A DNA stretch of 64,000 nt from Aureococcus anophagefferens (Eukaryota > Sar > Pelagophyceae > Pelagomonadales > Pelagomonadaceae), in contig NW_008705578.1 in NCBI RefSeq assembly GCF_000186865.1, positions 106,655-170,654 of the forward strand, written 5' to 3'. This document shows, piece by piece, positions 48,687-61,200 of this stretch. Position 1 is the stretch's first letter, and every line of letters begins with the position of its first letter. A program made the position numbers and the translations under genes. The notes below the pieces were generated by a model. It made no database searches. It saw only the letters and a list, made by a program, of their open reading frames with translations, and was not told where the DNA came from.

Positions 48687-51600
48687 ATGCTTGGGTCATG
48701 CGGCTTTCGCGTCATGTGCTGCTGCCTCGTGCTGATGACGATCTCGGGCGGGGTCTCCGGGCTGCGGGACGCGCGCGACGCGCGGGACGAGCGGCGGGCG
48801 GGCGTCGTCGAGACGGCGTCCTTCGACCGGCCCGCCGAGCGCGCCGCGAAGGACGACTTCGGCTCCGCCTCGATCGCCGGCGGCGGGAGCGGAGCCCCGG
48901 CCGGGGCGCGCGGCGACGGGGCGGCGCGCGGTGGTGGCGGCGCGGCGCGCGACCCTAGCGAAGGCGGCGGGAGCGGAGCCCCGGCCGGGGCGCGCGGCGA
49001 CGGGGCGGCGCCCGGCGGCGGCGCGGCGGCGCGCGACCCTAGCGCGGTCGCGGCCTTCGAGCGGCCCGCCGAGCGCGCCGCGAAGGACGACTTCGGCTCC
49101 GCCTCGCCGATGACGACCTCGGGCGGGGTCTCCGGGCTGCGGGACGCGCGCGACGCGCGGGACGAGGTGCTGGGCACCGTCTCGACGGTGCCGTCCTTCG
49201 AGCGGCCCGCCGAGCGTGCCGCGGACGACGCCGCCGGCTCCGCCTCGCTGATGACGACCTCGGGCGGGGTCTCCGGGCTGCGGGACGCGCGCGACGCGCG
49301 GGACGAGGTGCCGGGCGCCGTCTCGACGATGCCGTCCTTCGAGCGGGCCGCCGAGCGCGCCGCGAAGGACGACTTCGGCTCCGCCTCGCTGATGACGATC
49401 TCCGGCGGGGTCTCCGGGCTGCGGGACGCGCGCGACGCGCGGGACGAGGTGCTGGGCGCCGTCTCGACGATGCCGTCCTTCGAGCGGGCCGCCGAGCGCG
49501 CCGCGGACGGCGGCGCGCCGAGGAAGAGGCGGCTCCAGACCTCGTACAGCTTCGCGGACAAGAGCGAGCTGGAGAGCGCGGTGGACGCGTGGATCGCGGA
49601 TTCGAGCGCGGCGACGACGACGTACGGGCACATCTCGACCTGGGACACGTCGGCCGTGACGGACATGTCGCAGTTGTTCTACGGAGCCTCGACCTTCAAC
49701 GACGACATCGGCGCGTGGGACACGTCGGCCGTGACGGACATGGAATCCATGTTTAGGGAGGCTGCCACCTTCGACTCGGACATCGGCGCCTGGGACGTGT
49801 CTTCCGTGACAGACATGACCGGCATGTTCTTGAGTGCTGCCGCCTTCAACCAGGAAATCGGCGCCTGGGACACGTCGTCCGTGACGGACATGACCTACAT
49901 GTTCAACAGCGCTGCCGCCTTCGACCAGGATCTGGGGTGGTGTGTTTCCAGCAGTGTCTCGGCTTCGGGCTTCGCCTCTTTCGCTGGCTGCACGGCCACC
50001 GATTGCGGCGTCATCTTTTCGTCAAACTGCGCGACGACCGCGCCGCCGTCCGCTGGTCCGTCCGCGGACTCCGCGTCGCCGTCCGCTAGTTCGTACAGCT
50101 TCGCCTCCAAGAGCGACCTCGAGACCGCCGTCGACGCCTGGCTCGCGGACACGGACGCGGCGACGACGACGTACGGGGACATCTCGACCTGGGACGTCTC
50201 GGCCGTGACCGACATGTCGCAGCTGTTCTACGGAGCCTCGACGTTCGACGACGACATCGGCGGCTGGGACACGTCGTCCGTGACCGACATGAGCTACATG
50301 TTCTACCGTGCTTACGCCTTCGACCGGGACATCGGCGCCTGGAACACGTCTGCCGTGACGAGCATGAGCTACATGTTCCGCGAAGCTGTAGCCTTCGACC
50401 AGGACATCGGCGCATGGGACACGTCGTCCGTGACGGACATGAGCTACATGTTCCGCGAAGCTGACGCCTTCGACCAGGACATCGGCGCCTGGGACACGTC
50501 GTCCGTGACGGACATGAGCGACATGTTCAACGGTGCTGACGCTTTCAACCAGGACATCGGCGCCTGGGACACGTCGTCCGTCACGAGCATGTACTCCATG
50601 TTCCAAAGTGCTGGCGCCTTCAACCAGGACATCGGCGCGTGGGACACGTCGTCCGTGACGCGCATGGGCCAGATGTTCTACGGAAATAACGCCTTCGACC
50701 AGGACATCGGCGGTTGGGACACGTCGAAGGTGACCAACATGTGGCGGATGTTCGAAAACGCTGACGCCTTCGACCAGGACATCGGCGGCTGGGACACGTC
50801 GTCCGTGACGAACATGGGGCAGATGTTCTACGAGAACAGCGGCTTCAACGGGGACATCGGCGGCTGGGACACGTCGGCCGTGACCAACGTGGGGGCGATG
50901 TTCTACTACGCTTACGCTTTCAACCAAGACATTGGCGGCTGGGACACGTCGGCGATCACGAGCATGGGCGCTATGTTCCGCGGAGCTGCCTCTTTCGACC
51001 AGGACATCGGCGCCTGGAACACGTCGAAGGTGATGAGCATGAGCGAGATGTTCCTCGACGCTGACGCCTTCGACCAGGACATCGGCGCCTGGGACACGTC
51101 GGCCGTGACGGACATGAGCTGGATGTTCAGGAGTGCTGACGCCTTCAACCAGGACATCGGCACCTGGGACACGGCGTCCGTCACGGATATGGATCAGATG
51201 TTCTACAGCGCTTCTGCGTTCGACCAGGACCTCGGCTGGTGCATCTTGAGCAGTGTCTCGGCTTCGAACTTCGCCTCATCTGCAGGCTGCACGGCCACCG
51301 ACTGCGGCGTCACCTTCGGGTTTACCTCGGCCTGTCCGTGCAGCTTCGCGGACAAGAGCGAGCTCGAGACCGCCGTCGACGCGTGGCTCGCTGACAAGGA
51401 CGCGGCGAACTTGACGTACGGGCACATCTCGTCGGCCTGGGACACGTCGGCCGTGACGGACATGTCGGAGCTGTTCAACGGAGCTTCGACGTTCGACGAC
51501 GACATCGGCGGCTGGGACACGTCGGCCGTGACGGACATGAACCGCATGTTCGACAGCGCTGGCGCCTTCGACCAGGACATCAGTGGCTGGGACACGTCGG

Positions 51601-52184
51601 CCGTGACGGACATGAGCCAGATGTTCTTGAATGCTGCCGCCTTCGACCAGGACATCGGCGCATGGGACACGTCGTCCGTGACGGACATGTTCTACATGTT
51701 CTCCGGCGCTGCCGGCTTCAACAAGGACATCGGCGGCTGGGACACGTCGGCCGTGACGAGCATGGAGCGGATGTTTCAAGCTGTCGCCTTCGACCAAGAC
51801 CTCAGCGGCTGGGACACGTCGGCCGTGACGGCCGTGAGCTACATGTTCAACGGCACTGCCGCCTTCGACCAGGATCTGGGGTGGTGTGTTTCCAGCACTG
51901 TCTCGGCTACGGGTTTCGCCTCGGGAACCGGCTGCACGGTCACCGATTGCGGCGTCAGCTTTTCGTCAATCTGCGCGTTGACCGCGTCGCCGTCCGCAAG
52001 CCCGGCGCCGACCATCACTTTCGCACCCACCTGGACGGCGTACCAACTGGCGCCGACCGCCGACTCGACTGCTTTTTGTCGACTCCGAGACTCGTCTGGC
52101 TGTTCAGGAGATTTTCACTACTTCGTCGAGGTGCTCGAGAATGGACCTTTCGACGGTATTTCAACAAGCTCCTCGCCCGCGCTC

Positions 52185-52216
<32 letters not shown>

Positions 52217-55200
52217 CGTCGTGGGCGACGAAGACGGCACCCTCTACTACTACGAGAATGTCGGGTCCGCGGCGTCGCCGAGCTATGAGGCCAGGACCGG
52301 GATCTCGCTGTCCGGGAGCCCCTTCGATGGCATCGATGTTGGTGACCAGAGCACGCCCGCGCTCGTCGACCTCGACGGCGACGGCGACCTCGACCTCGTC
52401 GTGGGCGAATACCAGGGCGTCCTCAACTACTACGAGAACGTCGGAAACGCGGTGTCGCCGACCTACGCGGCCGTCACCGGCAGCGCGAGCCCCTTCGACG
52501 GCATCGACGTCGGTGGCTACAGCGCGCCCGCGCTCGTCGACCTCGACGGCGACGGCGACCTCGACCTCGTCGTGGGCGAACAGTACGGCTCCCTCTTCTA
52601 CTACGAGAACGTCGGGTCCCCGACGGCGCCGAGCTACGTGGCCAGGACCGGCAGCGCGAGCCCCTTCGACGGCATCGACGTCGGTGACTACAGCGCGCCC
52701 GCGCTCGCCGACCTCGACGGCGACGGCGACCTCGACCTCGTCGTGGGCGAACTCGCCATGATTTCAAATCTCGAGCTGTTCTACTACGAGAACGTCGGGT
52801 CCGTGGTGTCGCCGACCTACGCGGCCGTCACAGGCAGCGCGAGCCCGGTCGACGGCATCTTCCTCGGCACCATGAGCAAGCCCGCGTTCAGCGACCTTGA
52901 CGGCGACAGCGACCTCGACCTCGTCTTGGGCGCGTCGAACGGCGATTCCCTCAGCTTATTTGTCAACGGCGATTCCGCGGCGTCGCCGAGCTACGCGGCC
53001 ATCACCGGCAGCGCGAGCCCCTTTGACGGCATCGACCTCTTCGACGGGTACCGATGGAGCAGGACGCCCGGGTTCGGCGATGTCGACGGAGACGGCGACC
53101 TCGACCTCGTCGTGGGCAGCTACGACGGCGACCTCTACTACTACGAGAACGTCGGGTCCGCGGCGTCGCCGAGCTATGCGGCCAGGACCGGCAGCGCGAG
53201 CCCCTTCGACGGCATCGTCCATTCGCGCAGCTCGCCCGTTCTCGCCGACCTCGACGGCGACGGCGACCTCGACCTCGTCGTGGGCGTGGGCTACTACGAG
53301 AACGTCGGGTCCGCGACGTCGCCGAGCTATACGGCCGTCACCGGCAGCGCCAACCCCTTCGATGGCATCTCAGTCAGCGCGCTCGCCGACCTCGACGGCG
53401 ACGGCGACCTCGACCTCGTCGTGGGCGTGGACTACTACGAGAACGTCGGGTCCGCGACGTCGCCGAGCTATGCGGCCGTCACGGGCAGCGCGAACCCCTT
53501 CGACGGCGACGCAGCGGGCAGCAGCGGGCCGCGCGCGTTCGGCGACGTCGACGGCGACAACGACCTCGACCTCGTCGTGGGCGAACAGTACGGCACCCTC
53601 TACTACTACGAGAACGTCGGGTCTGTGACGTCGCCGAGCTTCACGGCCGTCACCGGCACCGCGAACCCCTTCGACGGCATCGACATCGGTTTGTCCAGCC
53701 TCGGTGACTACAGCGCGCCCGCGTTCGCCGACGTCGACGGCGACGGCGACCCCGACCTCGTCGTGGGCGAATACGACGGCGACCTCAACTTATTTGTCAA
53801 CGGCTATTGTACTATGGGCACTTCCTGCAACGCCAACGGTGTCTGCGATCAAACATCTGTCATCTTCACCGAAGCAGCGTGCCAGTGCCTCGGCGGCTAC
53901 GCCGGGGACCAATGCGGCGACTGCCAGGCCGGCTACTTTGGCGCCACGTGCGACCTTTGCCCGGAAGGCGGCGACGAGGACCGCGACGCGCCTCGCCTCA
54001 CAGACACGTGCGGCATCGCTGGGAGCGGCCGATCGCGGGGCTCCTGCGACGACGGCATCTCCGGCTCGGGGAACTGCACGTGCTTCACCGTCTTCTCCGG
54101 GAGCGGCTGCACAGACGGGACGTGCCCCGCGGGGACCGTCGAGACCGCGTCCTTCGACGGCTACTTCAACGTGGCCAACTGCACGTCCTGCGAGGCCGGC
54201 ACCTTTTCGGCCGAGGGCGACGACCAGTGCACGAAATGCGCCGCGGGCACCTTCTCCGGCGCGAGCGCCAGCGAGTGCACGAGCTGCGCGCCCGGAAGAT
54301 ATTCCGGGTCCGGGGCGAGCGAATGCGAGGAGTGCGACGTGGGCACGTACGCCGACTCGGACGGGATGACGAGCTGCGCTCTGGCCGACGCTGGATCCTT
54401 CGTGAACGAGACCGGCGCCTCGGAGCAGGCCGACTGTCCCGCGGGGCGCTTATCCGGCTCAGCCGCGAGCGAGTGTGCCGACTGCGAAGCCGGGACGTAC
54501 CAGGACACGACGGGCCAGTCGAGCTGCAAGCTTGTGGACGCCGGGTCCTTCGTGGACAAGACCGGCGCGTCGGAGCAGACCGCGTGCGATGCGGGCAAGT
54601 ACAGCGGCTCCGGCGCGACCGAGTGCGGTGACTGCGACGCCGGGACGTACCAGGACGCGGTGGGCCAGTCGAGCTGTGCCTTGGCCGACGCCGGGTCCTT
54701 CGTCGACGCGGTGGGCGCCTTTGAGCAGACCGCGTGCGATGCGGGCAAGTACAGCGGCTCCGGCGCGAGCGAGTGCGGTGACTGCGACGCCGGGACGTAC
54801 CAGGACCAGACGGGCCAGTCGAGCTGCGCGCTCGTGGACGCCGGGTCCTTCGTCGACGCGGTGGGCGCCTTTGAGCAGACCGCGTGCGATGCGGGCAAGT
54901 ACAGCGGCTCCGGCGCGAGCGAGTGCGGTGACTGCGACGCCGGGACGTACCAGGACACGACGGGCCAGTCGAGCTGTGCCTTGGCCGACGCCGGGTCCTT
55001 CGTCGACGCGGTGGGCGCCTTTGAGCAGACCGCGTGCGATGCGGGCAAGTACAGCGGCTCCGGCGCGAGCGAGTGCGGTGACTGCGAGGCCGGGACGTAC
55101 CAGGACGCGGCGGGCCAGTCGAGCTGCAAACTCGCGGAGGCGGGCAGCTTCGTCGACAGCACGGGCGCCTCGTCGTCCATCCTCTGTTCCGCCGGCTCGT

Positions 55201-58200
55201 ACTCGGCGACGGCCTCGGAGGTGTGCACGACGTGCGAGGTCGGGACGTACAGCGCCGAGGGCAGTGACACGTGCACGCTGTGCTCGAGCGGGTACTCGAG
55301 CGACGCTGAGGGCGCGAGCGAGTGCACTGCCTGCCCCTCGGGCACCTACAAGGGCGCCGGCGCCGGCGCGTGCATCGACTGCGACGTGGCCAAGTACGCG
55401 GACGAGGAGGGCTCGAGCGACTGCAAGCTCGCGGCCGCCGGGAGCTTCGTCGGAAGCACGGGCGCATCGTCGTCCACCGCGTGCCTCGCGGGCACCTACT
55501 CGGCGACGGCGAGCTCCGAGTGCACGACGTGCGAGGTCGGGACCTACAGCACCGAGGGCAGCGACACGTGCACGCTGTGCTCGAGCGGGTACTCGAGCGA
55601 CGCCGAGGGCGCGAGCGAGTGCGAGGCGTGTCCGGTTGGCAAGTACAAGGGTGCCGGCGCCGGCGCGTGCATCGACTGCGACGTGGCCAAGTATGCGGAC
55701 GAGGAGGGCTCGAGCGACTGCAAGCTTGCGGCCGCCGGGAGCTTCGTCGGAAGCACGGGCGCATCGTCGTCCACCGCGTGCCTCGCGGGCACCTACTCGG
55801 CGACAGCCTCGGAGGAGTGCACGACGTGCGAGATCGGCACGTACAGCGCCGAGGGCAGCGACACGTGCACGCTGTGCTCGAGCGGGTACTCGAGCGACGC
55901 CGAGGGCGCGAGCGAGTGCGAGGCGTGTCCGGTCGGCAAGTACAAGGGTGCCGGCGCCGGCGCGTGCGTCGAGTGCGACGTGGCCAAGTATGCGGACGAG
56001 GAGGGCTCGAGCGACTGCAAGCTCGCGGAGGCGGGCAGCTTCGTCGACAGCACGGGCGCCTCGTCGTCCACCGCGTGCCTCGCGGGCACCTACTCGGCGA
56101 CAGCCTCGGAGGAGTGCACGACGTGCGAGGTCGGGACCTACAGCACCGAGGGCAGCGACACGTGCACGCTGTGCTCGAGCGGGTACTCGAGCGACGCCGA
56201 GGGCGCGAGCGAGTGCGAGGCGTGCCCGGTCGGCAAGTACAAGGGCGCGGGCGCGGGCGCGTGCGTCGAGTGCGACGTGGCCAAGTATGCGGACGAGGAG
56301 GGCTCGAGCGACTGCAAGCTCGCGGCCGCCGGGAGCTTCGTCGACAGCACGGGCGCCTCGTCGTCCACCGCGTGCCTCGCGGGCACCTACTCGGCGACGG
56401 CGAGCTCCGAGTGCGCGACGTGCGAGGTCGGCACGTACAGCGAGGACGACAGCGACACGTGCACGCTGTGCTCGAGCGGGTACTCGAGCGACGCCGAGGG
56501 CGCGAGCGAGTGCGAGGCGTGTCCGGTCGGCAAGTACAAGGGTGCCGGCGCCGGCGCGTGCATCGACTGCGACGTGGCCAAGTATGCGGACGAGGAGGGC
56601 TCGAGCGACTGCAAGCTCGCGGAGGCGGGCAGCTTCGTCGACAGCACGGGCGCCTCGTCGTCCACCGCGTGCCTCGCGGGCACCTACTCGGCGACAGCCT
56701 CGGAGGAGTGCACGACGTGCGAGGTCGGGACCTACAGCACCGAGGGCAGCGACACGTGCACGCTGTGCTCGAGCGGGTACTCGAGCGACGCCGAGGGCGC
56801 GAGCGAGTGCGAGGCGTGCCCGGTCGGCAAGTACAAGGGCGCGGGCGCGGGCGCGTGCGTCGAGTGCGACGTGGCCAAGTATGCGGACGAGGAGGGCTCG
56901 AGCGACTGCAAGCTCGCGGCCGCCGGGAGCTTCGTCGACAGCACGGGCGCCTCGTCGTCCACCGCGTGCCTCGCGGGCACCTACTCGGCGACGGCGAGCT
57001 CCGAGTGCGCGACGTGCGAGGTCGGCACGTACAGCGAGGACGACAGCGACACCTGCACGCTGTGCTCGAGCGGCTACTCGAGCGCTGCCGAGGGCGCGAG
57101 CGAGTGCGAGGCGTGTCCTGTCGGGACCTACAAGGGCCGGGCGCCGGCGCGTGCCTCGACTGCGACGTGGCCAAGTATGCGGACGAGGAGGGCTCGAGCG
57201 ACTGCAAGCTCGCGGCCGCCGGGAGCTTCGTCGGAAGCGCGGGAGCGTCGTCGTCAACGGCGTGCCCCGCGGGAAGCTTCGCCGGCTCCGCCGCGAGCGA
57301 GTGCGTCGACTGCGCCGTGGCCAAGTACGCGGACGAGGAGGGCTCGAGCGACTGCAAGCTCGCGGCCGCCGGGAGCTTCGTGGGAAGCACCGGCGCGTCG
57401 TCGTCGTCGCCGTGTCCGCCTGGCACGTACTCGGCGACAGCCTCGGAGGAGTGCGCGACGTGCGAGGTCGGTACGTACAGCACCGAGGGCAGCTCTTCGT
57501 GCACGTCCTGCGGCGCGGGAACTTCTAGCAGCTCCACCGGAGCGAGCGAATGCACTCCGTGCGTCGCGGGAAAGTACAAAGGCGCTGGGTCGGGCGAATG
57601 CAGCGCCTGCGCCGTCGGGACGTTCGCCGACGAAACCGGACGGTCGAGCTGCGCGCTCGTCGACGCCGGGTCCTTCGTCGACGAGACTGGCGCCTCCGCG
57701 CAGACGCCATGTCCCGCGGGCCGATACAGCGGATCGGGTGCGACCGAATGCGATGACTGCGCGGCGTCGACGTACGCGCTCGAAGAGGGCTCCACGTCGT
57801 GCTCGCTCGTGGACGCGGGCTACTACGTCTCCGAGACGGGCGCGTCGAATCAAGTCGCGTGTCCCTCAGGCTCTTACTCGGGCTCGGGCGCCTCGGCGTG
57901 CACCGACTGCGAAGAGGGTCGCTACGCTTCGGCATCGGTCCAATCGAGCTGCGCGCTTTCGGACGGCGGGTCTTACGTCGCGAGCGTCGGCGCGACGGCG
58001 GCGGCGGCGTGCGCCGCCGGGCGCTACTCTGGAGCGGGAGCGTCCTTTTGCGCCCTCTGTCCCACGGGCACCACGAGCGACGCCGGCGAATCTTCCTGTA
58101 CGACGACCGACGCGGGGTTCATCGCGCCCGCGCCGGAGGTCTATCAGGTCAGCATCGCGTCGTCCGTGACGCTCGACGGCGTCGACGCGGACGCTTTCAA

Positions 58201-61200
58201 CGACGACGACGCAGCCAACGGGCAGCTGGCGACCGCTCTCGACTTTGTTCTCGTCGTGGACCTGTTCACTAACCTCGTCGAGAGTGCGCGGATCTCTTCG
58301 GTTGGCCCAGCGTCGACGGTCAGCGGGAGCACCGAAATCTCCTTCAGCTTAATCGCGAACTACTCGGCCGCCGCGTCGGAGAACATCACGGAAGTCAAGC
58401 AGCTGATCGTCGACGACTTCCAGTCCGATCTTATTTCGGACGTGAACGACGGCACGCTGAACTACGCCATTTACTTGGCCGTGTCGAACGGCCGCCGGCT
58501 TCGACGCTCGCTTTCGAGCAGCTCCGCGCTCAGTTCTGCCACCGTGAACACGGAAGCCACCGTGAGCAGCGTCGAAGCAGCTACTGCGGAGCACGAGATG
58601 ATCTCCGAGGAGTCAACCGACGGCCAGCAGCAATGCCCCGCGGGCACCTACTCGCTCAGCGGCGCGTCCTACTGCGTCTACTGCGACAAGGGGTCCTACA
58701 CGAGCGTCTCCGGACAGACGAGCTGCTTGTTCGCGGACGCCGGCTCGTACGTCAGCTACCAAGGCGCGACGCAGCAAAGCACGTGCCCGGCGGGAGCGTA
58801 CACGGCGGGGCAGGGTGCCCAGGTCTGCGAGGATTGCGGCATCGGCACGTTCCAAGCCTCGGCGGGGCAGACGTCGTGCCAGCTCTCGGACTCCGGGTCC
58901 CACGTGCCCTCGGCCGGAGCGACGGCGGAGACGGCTTGTCCCGCTGGAAAATACAGCGGCTCGGGCGCGTCGGAATGCTCCGAGTGCGAGGTCGGCTTTT
59001 ACACGGCCGCGACCGGGCAATCCGCGTGCCAGCTCGCCGACGCTGGTCAATTTGTCGATGCGTTCGGCGCCTCGCAGCAGACTCCGTGTCCGGTGGGCAC
59101 GTACAGCGGCTCGGGCGCGTCGGAGTGCTCGGACTGCGAACCTGGAACGTTCACCGCTTCCGGAGGTCAGACGAGCTGCGCGCTCGTCTCGGCGGGCTCG
59201 TACGTAGAGACATCTGGCGCGAGCGCGGAGACGGCGTGTCCAGACGGAAAGTACTCGAGCAGTGGAGCCGAGTCCTGCGTCGAGTGCGCCGTGGGCTTCT
59301 TCGCGACGGACGAAGGACAGTCGGCGTGCTCGCTCGCCGACGCGGGCTCGTACGTTTCCGAAGCGGGCGCTCACGAGCAAGTTCCGTGCCCGGCGGGCGC
59401 TTATTCCGGATCGGGTGCGACCGAGTGCAACGACTGCGCGCCGGGGTCGTTCAGCGACGAAGATGGCGCCACGAGCTGCGCGACGGCGACCGCGGGCTCC
59501 TTCGTGTCGTCGTCGGGCGCGTCGGAGGAAACTCCGTGCCCCGCGGGCAAGTACAGCGGCTCGGGCGCGTCCGAGTGCGCGTCGTGTGGATCTGGGACCT
59601 TCCAGTCGCTGGAGGGGCAAACGTCGTGTCAGCTCGCGGACGCGGGCACGTTCGTTGGCTCGAGCGGCGCCACGAAAGAGACGTCGTGTCCCGGCGGGAA
59701 GTACTCCGGCTCCGCCGCGTCGGCGTGTTCGGCGTGTTCGCCCGGTACCTATGTCGCCGGCGAAGGCGAAACGTCGTGTACGCTCGTGAGCGGGGGCAGC
59801 TACGTCAGCACGACGGGGGCTTCGGCTCAGAGCGCGTGCCCCGCGGGGAAATACAGCGGATCTGGGGCTACGGAGTGCGAGCTGTGTGCCGTGGCTACTT
59901 ACGCCTCTTCCGAGAGCGCGACGACGTGCACGCTGGTCGACGTGGGTTTCTATGTGTCGGAGACGGGCGCCTCCGAAGCGCTCGAGTGCCCCGCCGGCGC
60001 GTATTCGGGGACGGGCGCGTCCGCGTGCACGGCCTGCGAGGAGGGTCGCTACACTGGATCCGTGGCCCAGTCGAGCTGCGCGCTGTCGAGTGGCGGGTCT
60101 TACGTTGCCGTCCCTGGAGCAACGGCGCCTTCGCAGTGCGCTTCTGGGCGCTACTCCGGAACGGGCTCTAGCTTTTGCTCCATCTGTCCCGACGGTACGA
60201 CGAGCGACGCGGGCGCGTCGACCTGCACCACGAGCGACGCTGGCTACATTTCCCCGTCGGCTGAGATCTACGGGATTAGTATCGACTCGTCGATTGTCCT
60301 CGCGAGCGTGGACGCCGACGAGTTCAACGGCGACGACGCGGCGAAGAGCGAGCTCAAGCGGTCGCTCGAGACGGTCCTCGTGCAGGACGTCTTTTCTGAC
60401 CTCGTCGATAAAGATTCGGTGCTCATCAGATCAATTGGTCCTGCTTCGACCTACGGCGACAATGTCCAGATTGGATTCGCCCTCTTCGCAAACTACTCCG
60501 CCGCGGCGTCGGAGAACGTCAGCGACGCCGTGGCGCTCGTGGAGTCCGAGTTCGAAGACGATCTGGAGCTCGATGTCTACAACGGCGCGTTGCAAGACGC
60601 GCTCGATGCTACAACGAGCAGCATTCTCGAGCCTGCGACTGTCGAGACGTCCGCGAGCCTCGAAGTGATCGCTGAGAGCAGCGCGGAGTACTCCCAGCTC
60701 AGCGCGTCCTCCTTCGATGGCCAGCAGCAATGCCCCGCGGGCACCTACTCGCTCAGCGGCGCGTCCTACTGCGTCTACTGCGACAAGGGGTCCTACACGA
60801 GCGTCTCCGGACAGACGAGCTGCTTGTTCGCGGACGCCGGCTCGTACGTCAGCTACCAAGGCGCGACGCAGCAAAGCACGTGCCCCGCCGGGACGTACAC
60901 GGCCGGTTCGGGCGCCCAGGCCTGCGAGTCCTGCTCCTTCGGCATGTTCCAAGCTTCGGCGGGGCAGACGTCGTGCCAGCTCTCGGACTCCGGGTCCCAC
61001 GTGCCCTCGGCCGGAGCGACGGCTGAGACGGCTTGTCCTGCGGGAAAGTACAGCGGCTCGGGCGCGACCGAATGCGCCCCGTGTGGAGTTCGTACCTACG
61101 CTCCCGACGATGGCGCCACCGCGTGCACGCTTGTGGACGCGGGCTACTTCGTCTCGGAGACGGGCGCTTCGGCGCCGATCGCGTGCGAGGCCGGCACTTA

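Noticed and set aside
48711..49631. Long open frames on the opposite strand and other frames across the GC-rich genes (for example antisense to the giant gene)
   Set aside because: In DNA of this GC content, shadow frames stay open by composition. They give Arg/Ala/Pro-rich nonsense, while the chosen frames carry conserved domains.
54480..57215. Regularly spaced repeats as a possible CRISPR-like array
   Set aside because: The units are contiguous in-frame coding repeats without unique spacers, in a eukaryotic gene.
54161..57795. 3.6-kb minus-strand open frame across the Cys-rich repeats
   Set aside because: It is the mirror of the homogenised repeats; the translated protein has no domain and follows the same 150/297-bp periods.
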